A stretch of 64,000 bases of DNA, taken from contig NZ_LMQS01000002.1 in assembly GCF_001424665.1 (NCBI RefSeq), positions 186,001 through 250,000 of the forward strand. Direction: 5' to 3'. This DNA is from Methylophilus sp. Leaf416 (GTDB lineage: Bacteria > Pseudomonadota > Gammaproteobacteria > Burkholderiales > Methylophilaceae). Below, in pieces: positions 38,089-45,226 of the stretch. Both the position numbers and the translations under genes were made by a program. The notes beneath the pieces are model-generated. The model ran no database searches. It saw nothing but the letters and a program-made list of their open reading frames with translations, and was not told the origin of the DNA. The stretch's first letter is position 1; each line of letters starts with the position of its first letter.

Positions 38089-38115
38089 ACAAAGGGGCTG
38101 AATCAGCCCCTTTGT
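38089..38115 (-). terminator. Terminator after the first PEP-CTERM gene
   Basis: ACAAAGGGGCTG (38089-38100) and CAGCCCCTTTGT (38104-38115), loop AAT, followed by T-rich sequence on the minus strand. It lies 20 bp after the stop of the gene at 38135 and only 26 bp before the upstream-most receptor ATG. Confidence 0.85.
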
Positions 38116-38134
38116 GTAGTTGCACAAATCTAAA

Positions 38135-38806
38135 TCAGGTATTGCTTGTGCTAGTGCGACGTCTTGCTATCACACCTACCAGGCCAAGCCCGAGCGCCAT
38201 CATGCCGTAGGTTTCTGGTTCAGGCACTGGCGTCACTGTTGGGACAGAAACAGTGGCTAAAGCAAGTTGATCCAAACTCATGCTTGATGAAGAGGCTCCG
38301 AAATTAAAGGTATACAGGTTTGAGCCTGTTACACCAGTCCATTTCCAGTACAACTCTTGCTCATAAGATGTACCAAATCCGCCAAAGTCACCTTGCGACT
38401 CAGTCTTTTGCACTACCACTTGACTTGCTGCCTGGCCATTCAAGAACGCAGATGCTTGAGATGCTGTATTACCTACCGTACCTATACGCAAATAAACATC
38501 ATACAATCCACCTGCTGTGCCGCTTAAAGTTGCAGTAAATTGTGTAGCTACAGCGAAACTATATACATTGCCGCCCACTAAGAATGCGCCGCCAGTTGTT
38601 TCTTTTAGAGATGCTGTCGTTCCTGCTGATAAAGCTATTTCAGGGGTGGTATCACCTGTACTAAGTGCTGTGCTTTCAAATGTGTTCCATTCGGCATATT
38701 GGGTTGTTGTGCTCCAAGGTGCTGCCGTATCCCAAACACCTGCTGTTGCAAATGCTGATCCACTAAAGGCAAAACCAAATGCTAAAGCCAAAGCTGATAA
38801 TTTCAT
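38135..38806 (-). CDS. PEP-CTERM sorting-domain protein
   Basis: A 223-residue secreted protein: signal peptide (MKLSALALAFGFAFSGSAFA), a Thr/Ser/Gly-rich beta-type body, and the C-terminal sorting signal with VPEPETYG, a hydrophobic helix and RRR. An exosortase should cut near the PEP motif and hand the protein to the envelope or matrix. The body matches no family I recognise. AGGAG lies 9 nt before the ATG. No exosortase gene is in the window. Confidence 0.9.
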   Translation of the reverse strand: MKLSALALAFGFAFSGSAFATAGVWDTAAPWSTTTQYAEWNTFESTALSTGDTTPEIALSAGTTASLKETTGGAFLVGGNVYSFAVATQFTATLSGTAGGLYDVYLRIGTVGNTASQASAFLNGQAASQVVVQKTESQGDFGGFGTSYEQELYWKWTGVTGSNLYTFNFGASSSSMSLDQLALATVSVPTVTPVPEPETYGMMALGLGLVGVIARRRTSTSNT

Positions 38807-38837
38807 TTTATAAATCTCCTCTTACAGCGCATAAGCC

Positions 38838-38852
38838 CCTTCCTCTTGAAGG
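38838..38852 (-). repeat. Leader hairpin upstream of the first PEP-CTERM gene
   Basis: On the minus strand this is CCTTC, five bases, GAAGG, about 32 nt before the ATG at 38806. Its sequence (CCTTCAAGAGGAAGG) differs by one base from the element at 40235-40249 near the second PEP-CTERM gene. Confidence 0.45.
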
Positions 38853-38940
38853 TGATGCACCATTTACCTCAAAATAAGCCTCACGGACTCACTCCGTTGA
38901 GTATTTAATTTCCATGTAAAAAACATGGACAAACACCTTT

Positions 38941-39043
38941 AACACTTAGCGGAGCGCCCGGCGGGTTTCCGAGGTTGCCTGGAGCGACGAAAGACCTGCA
39001 AGTATTGACAGGGCCTTTATGACTACGCATAGGCTTAAGTGTT
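38941..39043 (-). ncRNA. Possible structured RNA between the two PEP-CTERM genes
   Basis: The ends pair as AACACTTA (38941-38948) and TAAGTGTT (39036-39043), enclosing a GC-rich interior with a CCTG/CAGG mini-hairpin and two CGCTCC repeats. It starts at the stop codon of the larger PEP-CTERM gene and lies about 135 nt upstream of the smaller one on the same strand. I compared it with c-di-GMP, SAH, SAM and glutamine riboswitch consensuses from memory and found no match. It could be a regulatory leader, an attenuator or chance. Confidence 0.35.
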
Positions 39044-39972
39044 TAAACCTGACGGCGACGGCGTGCTACCAAACCGATCAAGCCTAATCCGGCAAGGATC
39101 ATGGCATATGACTCTGGCTCAGGAACCGGCACAGCGACCACCTGATTGAAAGTGTCGCTCTGCGTGAGGCGGGCTGCATAAGTTTGGCTGTGTGCGACGA
39201 CATCGAAAGTCACATTGAATGATGAAACATTGCTGTAGCCACTTAAATCCCACTGGAATGCATAGAGATTGATGTAGATCGGCTCTTCTGTACCGCCAGC
39301 ACTTGTTGTACCGTTCTCGCCTTTGGTGCTCAGTTCAGCCCAGTTGGCAGATAACTGAGTTGTTGTGTTATCACCAAAGGTCAGGTTGAGTGTAGGGAAG
39401 TAGTTGGTCACGGCTAAAGCACCTGCCGCATGCGTTGAAGCGCCACCAATTGTGGTTGTATTGCCCACAGAAGGCTGGTAGAAATCGTAACCATTGGCAC
39501 CGCCAATTTCGACCTGGAACACCACATTGGCCAGATTGTCCACTGGCGCAGTTTCAAACACACCCAGCTTGCCACCGTTAACATTGAAAGCACCGCTGAA
39601 AGAGCCTGTATAGAGGCTGTCACTCGAAGGAAAGGCCCCACCTGTTGCGCCATTACTCACTTTTCTGAAGGTTGCTGAACTATCATTATCAGAGCTGACT
39701 TGCGAGATCACGTTTGGCAATGGAGCCATGCCTGGAAAGCCGCCACCAGGGATACCAGCAATCGTGACCGAAGTACCATCCACTGTTTTGGTTTTGGAAG
39801 AAGCGCTCAGGTTATACCAGCCGTCATCCTTTTTAATACCATTCAGCGATTTAGATATAGGAATCGCATCCTGAATACCGGTGGGTGTCGCAGCGAATGC
39901 AGGGGCGATATTCAGGCTAAATGCAGTCAATGCAACGATTGAGAGGGGTTTGAAACTTAGTTGATTCATCAT
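39043..39972 (-). CDS. PEP-CTERM sorting-domain protein
   Basis: A 309-residue secreted protein: signal peptide (about 1-28, ending APAFAA), a Gly/Thr/Asn/Ser-rich body typical of extracellular beta proteins, and the sorting signal VPEPESYA, a hydrophobic helix and RRRR. I use the ATG at 39972, with GGAGAAG a few bases upstream. It precedes the second PEP-CTERM gene on the same strand. The body is not a family I can name. Confidence 0.9.
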   Translation of the reverse strand: MMNQLSFKPLSIVALTAFSLNIAPAFAATPTGIQDAIPISKSLNGIKKDDGWYNLSASSKTKTVDGTSVTIAGIPGGGFPGMAPLPNVISQVSSDNDSSATFRKVSNGATGGAFPSSDSLYTGSFSGAFNVNGGKLGVFETAPVDNLANVVFQVEIGGANGYDFYQPSVGNTTTIGGASTHAAGALAVTNYFPTLNLTFGDNTTTQLSANWAELSTKGENGTTSAGGTEEPIYINLYAFQWDLSGYSNVSSFNVTFDVVAHSQTYAARLTQSDTFNQVVAVPVPEPESYAMILAGLGLIGLVARRRRQV

Positions 39973-40146
39973 TTTTTCTTCTCCATAGTCATACGGGCAC
40001 AAGCCCATTAAACCGGCTACCCCTCTTCTCCTAGTTAGAGGTAGCTGGCATGCTCGTTTGCAGCATATGCTGCTCTACAAGACATAAGTCCTGCAGATAA
40101 ACGAATCTTTTAATGTCTTGTTGAGTATGTAATCAGAGGCGAGATG

Positions 40147-40166
40147 ATGCTTATGAACATAAGCAT
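40147..40166. promoter_or_regulatory. 20-bp palindrome, possible operator
   Basis: ATGCTTATG, AA, CATAAGCAT: perfect 9-bp arms. It sits about 175 bp upstream of the PEP-CTERM ATG at 39972. Confidence 0.5.
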
Positions 40167-40176
40167 GCAATACCAC

Positions 40177-40212
40177 GTAGAAACCTAGGTAGAAACCCAA
40201 GTAGAAACAAGG
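40177..40212. repeat. Three tandem 12-bp units
   Basis: GTAGAAAC begins at 40177, 40189 and 40201, each followed by four variable bases. Regular 12-bp spacing is close to one helical turn plus, as in iterated regulator sites. Confidence 0.65.
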
Positions 40213-40234
40213 TGCCATGGATAATGCCGTTGAC

Positions 40235-40249
40235 CCTTCCTCATGAAGG
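40235..40249 (-). repeat. Leader-type hairpin near the second PEP-CTERM gene
   Basis: Minus-strand CCTTCATGAGGAAGG; same as the element at 38838-38852 except one loop base. It lies about 260 nt upstream of the ATG at 39972, unlike the close position of the first copy. Confidence 0.4.
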
Positions 40250-40346
40250 CGCTTGCGGGCGAACTACTCAACTCAACATTTCCACGGCCCCATGCCATCG
40301 GAACTTTTGGGGAAATATCCCCGATTTAATTCTACTAACTAGCGAG

Positions 40347-40544
40347 CTATTTGCTGTCAGCTAGTTCTGCAGCAGGCTGAAAATCCACCACAAATCGATA
40401 TTGCTTTCCGCAATCAATAATCACTTCCTTCTGACCGCGCTTTAAAAGACGAATATCTACCTTAATGCTGCCAAAACCATCATGCGCAATTAGCTCATCG
40501 ACTAATTCAAGCAATCTTTTTTTTAGTGGCATGCTGGCATCCAT
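40347..40544 (-). CDS. Small Fur-controlled protein of unknown function
   Basis: A 65-residue protein from the ATG at 40544 (GTG at 40547 and ATG at 40532 are alternatives; the last has GGA about 10 nt upstream). A basic amphipathic N-terminal helix (LKKRLLELVDELIAHDG) is followed by alternating strands (IKVDIRLLKR, KEVIIDCGKQYRFVVDF) with a single Cys. No signal peptide or membrane segment. A near-perfect Fur box overlaps its promoter 37-59 bp upstream of the ATG, so it should be induced by iron starvation. I do not recognise the family; it does not look like HemP or Bfd. Confidence 0.75.
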   Translation of the reverse strand: MDASMPLKKRLLELVDELIAHDGFGSIKVDIRLLKRGQKEVIIDCGKQYRFVVDFQPAAELADSK

Positions 40545-40580
40545 CACAAAGTTTTTAACCGTTACTTAATACTATATTCT

Positions 40581-40612
40581 CAAATGATAACAATTATCAT
40601 TTGTATTATCAA
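40581..40612 (-). promoter_or_regulatory. Fur box inside the promoter of the small protein gene
   Basis: Perfect 10-bp arms CAAATGATAA and TTATCATTTG around CAA (40581-40603). On the minus strand a -35 TTGATA (40607-40612), 17-bp spacer and -10 TATCAT (40584-40589) overlap it, so Fur binding would block RNA polymerase. Confidence 0.9.
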
Positions 40613-40795
40613 TGCCAAATTAATGACTTATAGTGATCAATGGAACTTTTTACAACATTTAACGTGATCGATGGCTAGCGGCTTACTAGACGGCTAAATT
40701 GAAATGACAATTCAACTTAGCTAAATGTGATTGCAGTCTTACTGCAATAGAAAAGATAACAGCTCGAAGAGTGCTATTGATTGGAAGCTGTTTTT

Positions 40796-41419
40796 CTAGG
40801 GTTGTGGCATGGTCTGTTTGAAGCTTGGGCGCTTGACCAGCACGCCATAATGCTTGGCAAGGTTAGGAAATTTCTCCTGCCAGTATTTACCCTCCAATTG
40901 GGTACTCTTGAAACGCAAATCGATGTAACCCAGCGTAGTACCCAAGGCAATATCGGCGAGGCTGAATGTTTCATTGACACACCACTTTTTCTTGAGGAGA
41001 TCGTTATCTAATGCCGTCAGGCCGGCGACTACTTTAGCCATTTGCTTCTCTATCCAGGCGCTTGTTTGCTGCGCTTCAGGTTTGCGCTGTTCCTGCATCA
41101 CCGCAACCGCTGCATCACAGACACCATCAGCTAGGGCCTCCCAGCGACGCACTTTGATTTTGGCCAGATGATCCTGTGGAATCAAATGAGCCACTGGCGT
41201 ACGGTGATCCAGGTATTCGACGATGACACGCGAGTCATAAAGGCTTTCACCATCATCCAGCACCAGCACCGGCACTTTGCCCAGCGGGTTGAATTGACTG
41301 ACAGGACAGTCAGGCTCAGCCAGCACGACACTGGTTAATGTGAGATCAATGTGTTTTTCGATGGCAACGATGCGAACCTTGCGTGCATAAGGACTGTTAA
41401 CCGTATATAAAAGCTGCAT
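40796..41419 (-). CDS. Glutathione S-transferase family protein
   Basis: A 207-residue GST. The N-terminal thioredoxin-fold domain has SPYARKVRIVAIEK with the Ser/Tyr region of the active site, the cis-Pro in NPLGKVPVL and the glutathione-contact ESLYDSRVI. The C-terminal helical domain includes FSLADIALGTTLGYID. It resembles YibF/GstB-like enzymes. The substrate is unknown. It is divergent from nadC. Confidence 0.92.
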   Translation of the reverse strand: MQLLYTVNSPYARKVRIVAIEKHIDLTLTSVVLAEPDCPVSQFNPLGKVPVLVLDDGESLYDSRVIVEYLDHRTPVAHLIPQDHLAKIKVRRWEALADGVCDAAVAVMQEQRKPEAQQTSAWIEKQMAKVVAGLTALDNDLLKKKWCVNETFSLADIALGTTLGYIDLRFKSTQLEGKYWQEKFPNLAKHYGVLVKRPSFKQTMPQP

Positions 41420-41562
41420 AGTGTGTTTGCCAATGAAAGGTGCTGTTTAAGAAAAAAAGCCGGTCACAAAAACTGATGTCCCGGGTCGCTATTTATTATA
41501 ATAGCTTTTGGCATGGGCTTAAAATTGTCCCATGCATAATTTTCAATCATGCAGATACCCTC

Positions 41563-42435
41563 ATGACACAATCTTCGATCTACCAAACCTTGCCACCTTA
41601 CCTGAATGCAGTGTTAATTGCTGAGCAGGTTAAAGCGATTTTGCAGGAAGACATAGGCAAAGGTGATATTACTGCACACCTCATTCCTTCAGGCACACGT
41701 GCTTCAGCAACAATCATCAGCCGTGAACAGGCTGTAATTTGTGGATGCGCCTGGGTAGAGCAATGTTTTACGCAGTTGGACTCGGCAGTCAGCTTCGATT
41801 GGCACGTTAAGGATGGCGACCTCGTGCAGCCCAACCAGACGCTGGTAACAATAGAGGGCGATGCCCGCGCCATGCTGAGTGCCGAGCGCCCGGCGTTAAA
41901 CTTCCTGCAAACATTATCTGCGGTTGCTACCCACACCCGGCAATATGCCGAACTCATTGCGGGTTTGCCTGCCAAGGTATTGGATACGCGCAAGACCTTG
42001 CCCGGTCTGCGGCTGGCGCAAAAATATGCAGTACTCACAGGCGGCGGTGCCAACCAGCGACTCGCGCTCTACGATGGCATATTAATCAAAGAAAATCATA
42101 TTACTGCCGCAGGCTCCATCGCGTCTGTGCTGAAAGCCGCATTTGATATCTGCGAGACCGAGAATATCCAGATTGAGGTCGAGACACTGGATGAACTGCA
42201 ACAAGCACTGGATGCCGGAGCGAAAAGTATTCTTCTGGATAATTTTACGCTGAATGATTTGCGTAAAGCGGTCACAACGACCCAGAAACGTGCCTTGCTG
42301 GAAGCGTCTGGCAATGTGGATCTGACTACAGTGCGCGCTATTGCAGAAACTGGCGTTGACCGGATTTCAATTGGCGGGCTGACCAAGCATATTCAGGCTG
42401 TTGATTTGAGTATGCGTATTCAGATGCAGATCTGA
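41563..42435 (+). CDS. nadC: Nicotinate-nucleotide pyrophosphorylase (carboxylating)
   Basis: A 290-residue quinolinate phosphoribosyltransferase that makes nicotinate mononucleotide in de novo NAD synthesis. Key segments are EDIGKGDITAHLI, VLDTRKTLPGLRLAQKYAV and GGGANQRLALYDGILIKENHI, holding the Arg, Lys and His substrate contacts. I chose the ATG at 41563 because the upstream in-frame extension is not family-like. Confidence 0.96.
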   Translation: MTQSSIYQTLPPYLNAVLIAEQVKAILQEDIGKGDITAHLIPSGTRASATIISREQAVICGCAWVEQCFTQLDSAVSFDWHVKDGDLVQPNQTLVTIEGDARAMLSAERPALNFLQTLSAVATHTRQYAELIAGLPAKVLDTRKTLPGLRLAQKYAVLTGGGANQRLALYDGILIKENHITAAGSIASVLKAAFDICETENIQIEVETLDELQQALDAGAKSILLDNFTLNDLRKAVTTTQKRALLEASGNVDLTTVRAIAETGVDRISIGGLTKHIQAVDLSMRIQMQI

Positions 42436-42473
42436 GTCAGCCCAGGAAAGTGACCAATCTTGCCATATTTCAG

Positions 42474-42489
42474 TGGCATGCTTTTTGCA
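42474..42489 (+). promoter_or_regulatory. Sigma-54 (RpoN) promoter upstream of the secretion ATPase
   Basis: TGGCATGCTTTTTGCA matches the -24/-12 consensus (TGGCAyr, four bases, TTGCW) with the required 10 bp between GG (42475-42476) and GC (42487-42488). It ends 31 bp before the ATG at 42521. Confidence 0.85.
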
Positions 42490-42520
42490 CCATAGGCTAA
42501 TACTTAAGCCTAGAAGTGTC

Positions 42521-44311
42521 ATGAATACTCCAGCCCCATTTTCATTACCTAAATCCCTAGAAAGTCTGCGTCTGGGTGATTTGCTGCGCATGCTGGTCTC
42601 AGATGGACGCATCGAGAAGGTGATGGCAGAAAAACTGCATCAAGACCGCAAGCGCGATAGCTCAAAGACCCACCCGATTGTCGTCGTTGCCGAACAAAAG
42701 TGGCAAGACCACCGGGAGCCCGCACAAATACTCACTGTGGATAACCTTAGCCGCTATGTCGCTTATAAGGCTAAAGTACCTTTCTATCAGATAGATCCCC
42801 TGAAACTCGACTTTAGTTCGGCTACCCAAATCGTGTCTCAGGCTTACGCCGAGCGTTTGCGCATCATGCCGATTTCGGTCAAGGACGGAGTGGCTAAAAT
42901 TGCGACTGCCGATCCTTTCCACCAGAATTGGGTGTTTGACCTTGAACGCATACACAATCTGCGGATTGAAGTGGTCATGGTCAACCCACTGGATTTGCAG
43001 CGATACCTGCCCGAACTATATAAGTTGTCTTCCGCCATCCAGTCGGCCAATGTTGCTAAAGCTGGCCAAATTGTCGGCGTACAGAATTTTGAGCAACTGA
43101 TCGAGCTAGGCAAAGACCGCCAGCTGGATGCCAATGAACAGCATGTAGTGAATATCGTTGACTGGTTATTTAAATATGCGTTTGAACAGCGCGCCAGTGA
43201 TATCCATCTTGAACCGCGCCGAAATCTAGGCTTGATGCGTTTACGTATCGACGGCGTATTGCACCAGGTTTACCAGTTGCCCAGCAACATCATGAACGCG
43301 ATTACCAGTCGCATCAAATTGCTGGGCCGTATGGACATGGTAGAAAAACGCCGCCCCCAGGATGGGCGCGTTAAAACAGTGGACACCGATGGCAAGGAAA
43401 TCGAATTACGTTTATCGACCATGCCTACCGCTTTCGGCGAAAAACTGGTGATGCGGATTTTCAAACCGGATGTGCTGGTACAGGATTTTCAGATGTTGGG
43501 ATTTTCCAAACGTCAGGGTGAACAATGGGCGCAATGGACAAGCCATCCCAATGGGATTATTTTGGTTACAGGTCCGACCGGCTCGGGCAAAACCACCACG
43601 CTGTACACCACACTCAAGCAACTGGCCACAGATGAAGTGAATGTGTGCACGGTGGAAGACCCGATCGAGATGATAGAACCCGCATTCAACCAGATGCAGG
43701 TGACTCAGAATATAGGACTGGGTTTTGCCGAAGGCATACGCACGCTGATGCGCCAGGACCCGGACATTATCATGGTCGGCGAAATCCGCGACCAGCAAAC
43801 CGCAGATATGGCGATCCAGGCGGCACTGACCGGACACCTGGTACTGTCAACCTTACACACTAATGACGCACCGTCTGCCATTACACGTCTCCTTGACTTG
43901 GGGGTGCCTGCTTACCTGATCCACTCCAGCGTGCTCGGCATCATGGCACAACGCCTGGTGCGCACATTGTGTCCGCATTGCAAAACCGAAGGTGAGATTT
44001 CTAATGCCGAATGGGCCAGCATCACGCGCCCGTTTAAAGCAGCCAAGCCAAATAAAATCATGAAAGCGGTCGGTTGCCAGGAATGTCGTCACACTGGCTA
44101 TCGCGGGCGCACCGGGATTTATGAAATGCTCACGCTCACGCCAGCCATCCGCAAACTGATTACGCCAGAGACTGATTTATTACAACTGCGCCAGGCAGCG
44201 ACACAGGCCGGGTTGCAGCCATTAATGTTGAACGGCGCTGAAAAGGTTGCCGCTGGCATGACCACGGTAGCTGAGGTTTTAAAAGTCGCACCGCCGATTG
44301 AAATGGATTAG
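42521..44311 (+). CDS. GspE/PilB-family secretion or pilus-assembly ATPase, orphan
   Basis: A 596-residue protein. The N-terminal part (about 1-190) is a GspE_N-type domain; the ATPase core has Walker A GPTGSGKTTTLYTTL, the Asp-box, Walker B region DPDIIMVGEIRDQQTADMAIQAA and His-box LVLSTLHTNDAP. A tetracysteine zinc site (LCPHCK, GCQECRHTGYRGR) is intact. It powers type II secretion or type IV pilus extension. No other gsp or pil gene is in the window, so the pathway is unclear. The sigma-54 promoter is a further clue, as pilin genes often use RpoN. Confidence 0.9.
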   Translation: MNTPAPFSLPKSLESLRLGDLLRMLVSDGRIEKVMAEKLHQDRKRDSSKTHPIVVVAEQKWQDHREPAQILTVDNLSRYVAYKAKVPFYQIDPLKLDFSSATQIVSQAYAERLRIMPISVKDGVAKIATADPFHQNWVFDLERIHNLRIEVVMVNPLDLQRYLPELYKLSSAIQSANVAKAGQIVGVQNFEQLIELGKDRQLDANEQHVVNIVDWLFKYAFEQRASDIHLEPRRNLGLMRLRIDGVLHQVYQLPSNIMNAITSRIKLLGRMDMVEKRRPQDGRVKTVDTDGKEIELRLSTMPTAFGEKLVMRIFKPDVLVQDFQMLGFSKRQGEQWAQWTSHPNGIILVTGPTGSGKTTTLYTTLKQLATDEVNVCTVEDPIEMIEPAFNQMQVTQNIGLGFAEGIRTLMRQDPDIIMVGEIRDQQTADMAIQAALTGHLVLSTLHTNDAPSAITRLLDLGVPAYLIHSSVLGIMAQRLVRTLCPHCKTEGEISNAEWASITRPFKAAKPNKIMKAVGCQECRHTGYRGRTGIYEMLTLTPAIRKLITPETDLLQLRQAATQAGLQPLMLNGAEKVAAGMTTVAEVLKVAPPIEMD

Positions 44312-44375
44312 GTGCTAATTGCCTTTACGCAATTTTCAACAAGGTTACTGGAAACGCAAAGCTTCTATAGAATTC

Positions 44376-44921
44376 TTAATTTTCTGCTTTTGTTTGATTT
44401 AAATGAGCATAACGGCCATGTATCATTTGTGACAATAAATGTTGACCTGATAATTTTGAAATGCAGAAAACAGCCAGTACATGCAAAGAAACCAGCGCCA
44501 ACAGGCTGTAACTTAAGACAGTGTGTACTTGCACGGGCCAATCCTCCCCCCATAATGCATCCGTACGACTTAGCCATCCGGTGATTGCAAGTGCTGCAAT
44601 CAAAAACCACATTAGATAGACTGCCCATTGCCCAAGCGGATTATGGCCTTTATGTGATTGCATCTGCCTCCACCGTATCTCTGTGAGATGCAAGCGGATA
44701 GCATCAATGCCTGGCCAATAAAACCTTGCCGGCTCAAATTGAGTGATGTTGCCTAGCAATATCCGCCCGAAAATAGCAACCACAATCGAATAGCCAAGTG
44801 AACGATGTATGAAGTCCGTTTCATACCAGAGGTAACTCATAAGCCATAAGGCAATAACACCGCTGGCCACCAGCCAATGACTAAGTCTTACCCACCACGG
44901 CCATATAATACTTGAGTCCAT
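44376..44921 (-). CDS. Cytochrome b561-type membrane protein
   Basis: A 181-residue protein with four membrane helices. Probable heme-ligand histidines are in RLSHWLVASG, DFIHRSLGY and the last helix (VHTVLSYSLLALVSLHVLA). Such cytochromes pass electrons between membrane quinone and a periplasmic partner. It is last in a probable operon: hydroxyacid oxidase, PepSY protein, cytochrome b (gaps of 16 and 10 bp). Confidence 0.88.
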   Translation of the reverse strand: MDSSIIWPWWVRLSHWLVASGVIALWLMSYLWYETDFIHRSLGYSIVVAIFGRILLGNITQFEPARFYWPGIDAIRLHLTEIRWRQMQSHKGHNPLGQWAVYLMWFLIAALAITGWLSRTDALWGEDWPVQVHTVLSYSLLALVSLHVLAVFCISKLSGQHLLSQMIHGRYAHLNQTKAEN

Positions 44922-44931
44922 AGATGACCGG

Positions 44932-45210
44932 TTAGTCTTTCAAGCCGATTGCTTTGACGATCGCAAGCGTTTTCATATCGAAGTAGATTTCAACTTTCTT
45001 ACCCTCTTTATTGCGCCCGTAAATTTCGTAACAATTGCCATCAACCTTGAATTTCTTGATGGTATACCCCTCTGCCTCCAGCGCTTCTTTCAAGCTATCT
45101 TCGGAAGCCCACTCTTCTTTTGAGTAGACTTTACAATCAGCGGCTGCAAATGCAGAAGTGGCAGTGAATAAACAGGCCACCATCGCCACATACAAGCTAA
45201 ATTTTTTCAT
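44932..45210 (-). CDS. Small periplasmic PepSY-domain protein
   Basis: A 92-residue protein with a signal peptide (cleavage after about AFAAA) and a single PepSY_2-type domain (YTIKKFKVDGNCYEIYGRNK, VEIYFDMKTLAIV). Two Cys may pair. Such proteins often sit next to cytochrome b561 genes; the biochemical role is unknown. Confidence 0.85.
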   Translation of the reverse strand: MKKFSLYVAMVACLFTATSAFAAADCKVYSKEEWASEDSLKEALEAEGYTIKKFKVDGNCYEIYGRNKEGKKVEIYFDMKTLAIVKAIGLKD

Positions 45211-45226
45211 CGTTTTTTCCTATTTA

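Larger units (their letters stand above)
39973..40346. other. 374-bp non-coding region upstream of the PEP-CTERM gene
   Basis: No convincing gene. It holds a 20-bp palindrome (40147-40166), three 12-bp tandem units (40177-40212), a short palindrome CAGCATATGCTG (40062-40073), a CCTTC/GAAGG hairpin (40235-40249) and a GGGG/CCCC hairpin near 40310. The density of symmetric elements suggests a complex promoter or leader for the gene at 39972. Confidence 0.6.

Noticed and set aside
38941-39043. c-di-GMP-I (GEMM) riboswitch before a PEP-CTERM gene
   Set aside because: The GACGCAAAGCC core and receptor helix are absent in either orientation; I list the element only as an unassigned structure.
40046-40062. 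Sigma-54-like TGGCATG and TTTGCA upstream of the PEP-CTERM gene
   Set aside because: The spacing between GG and GC is 11 instead of 10 and it points away from the gene.
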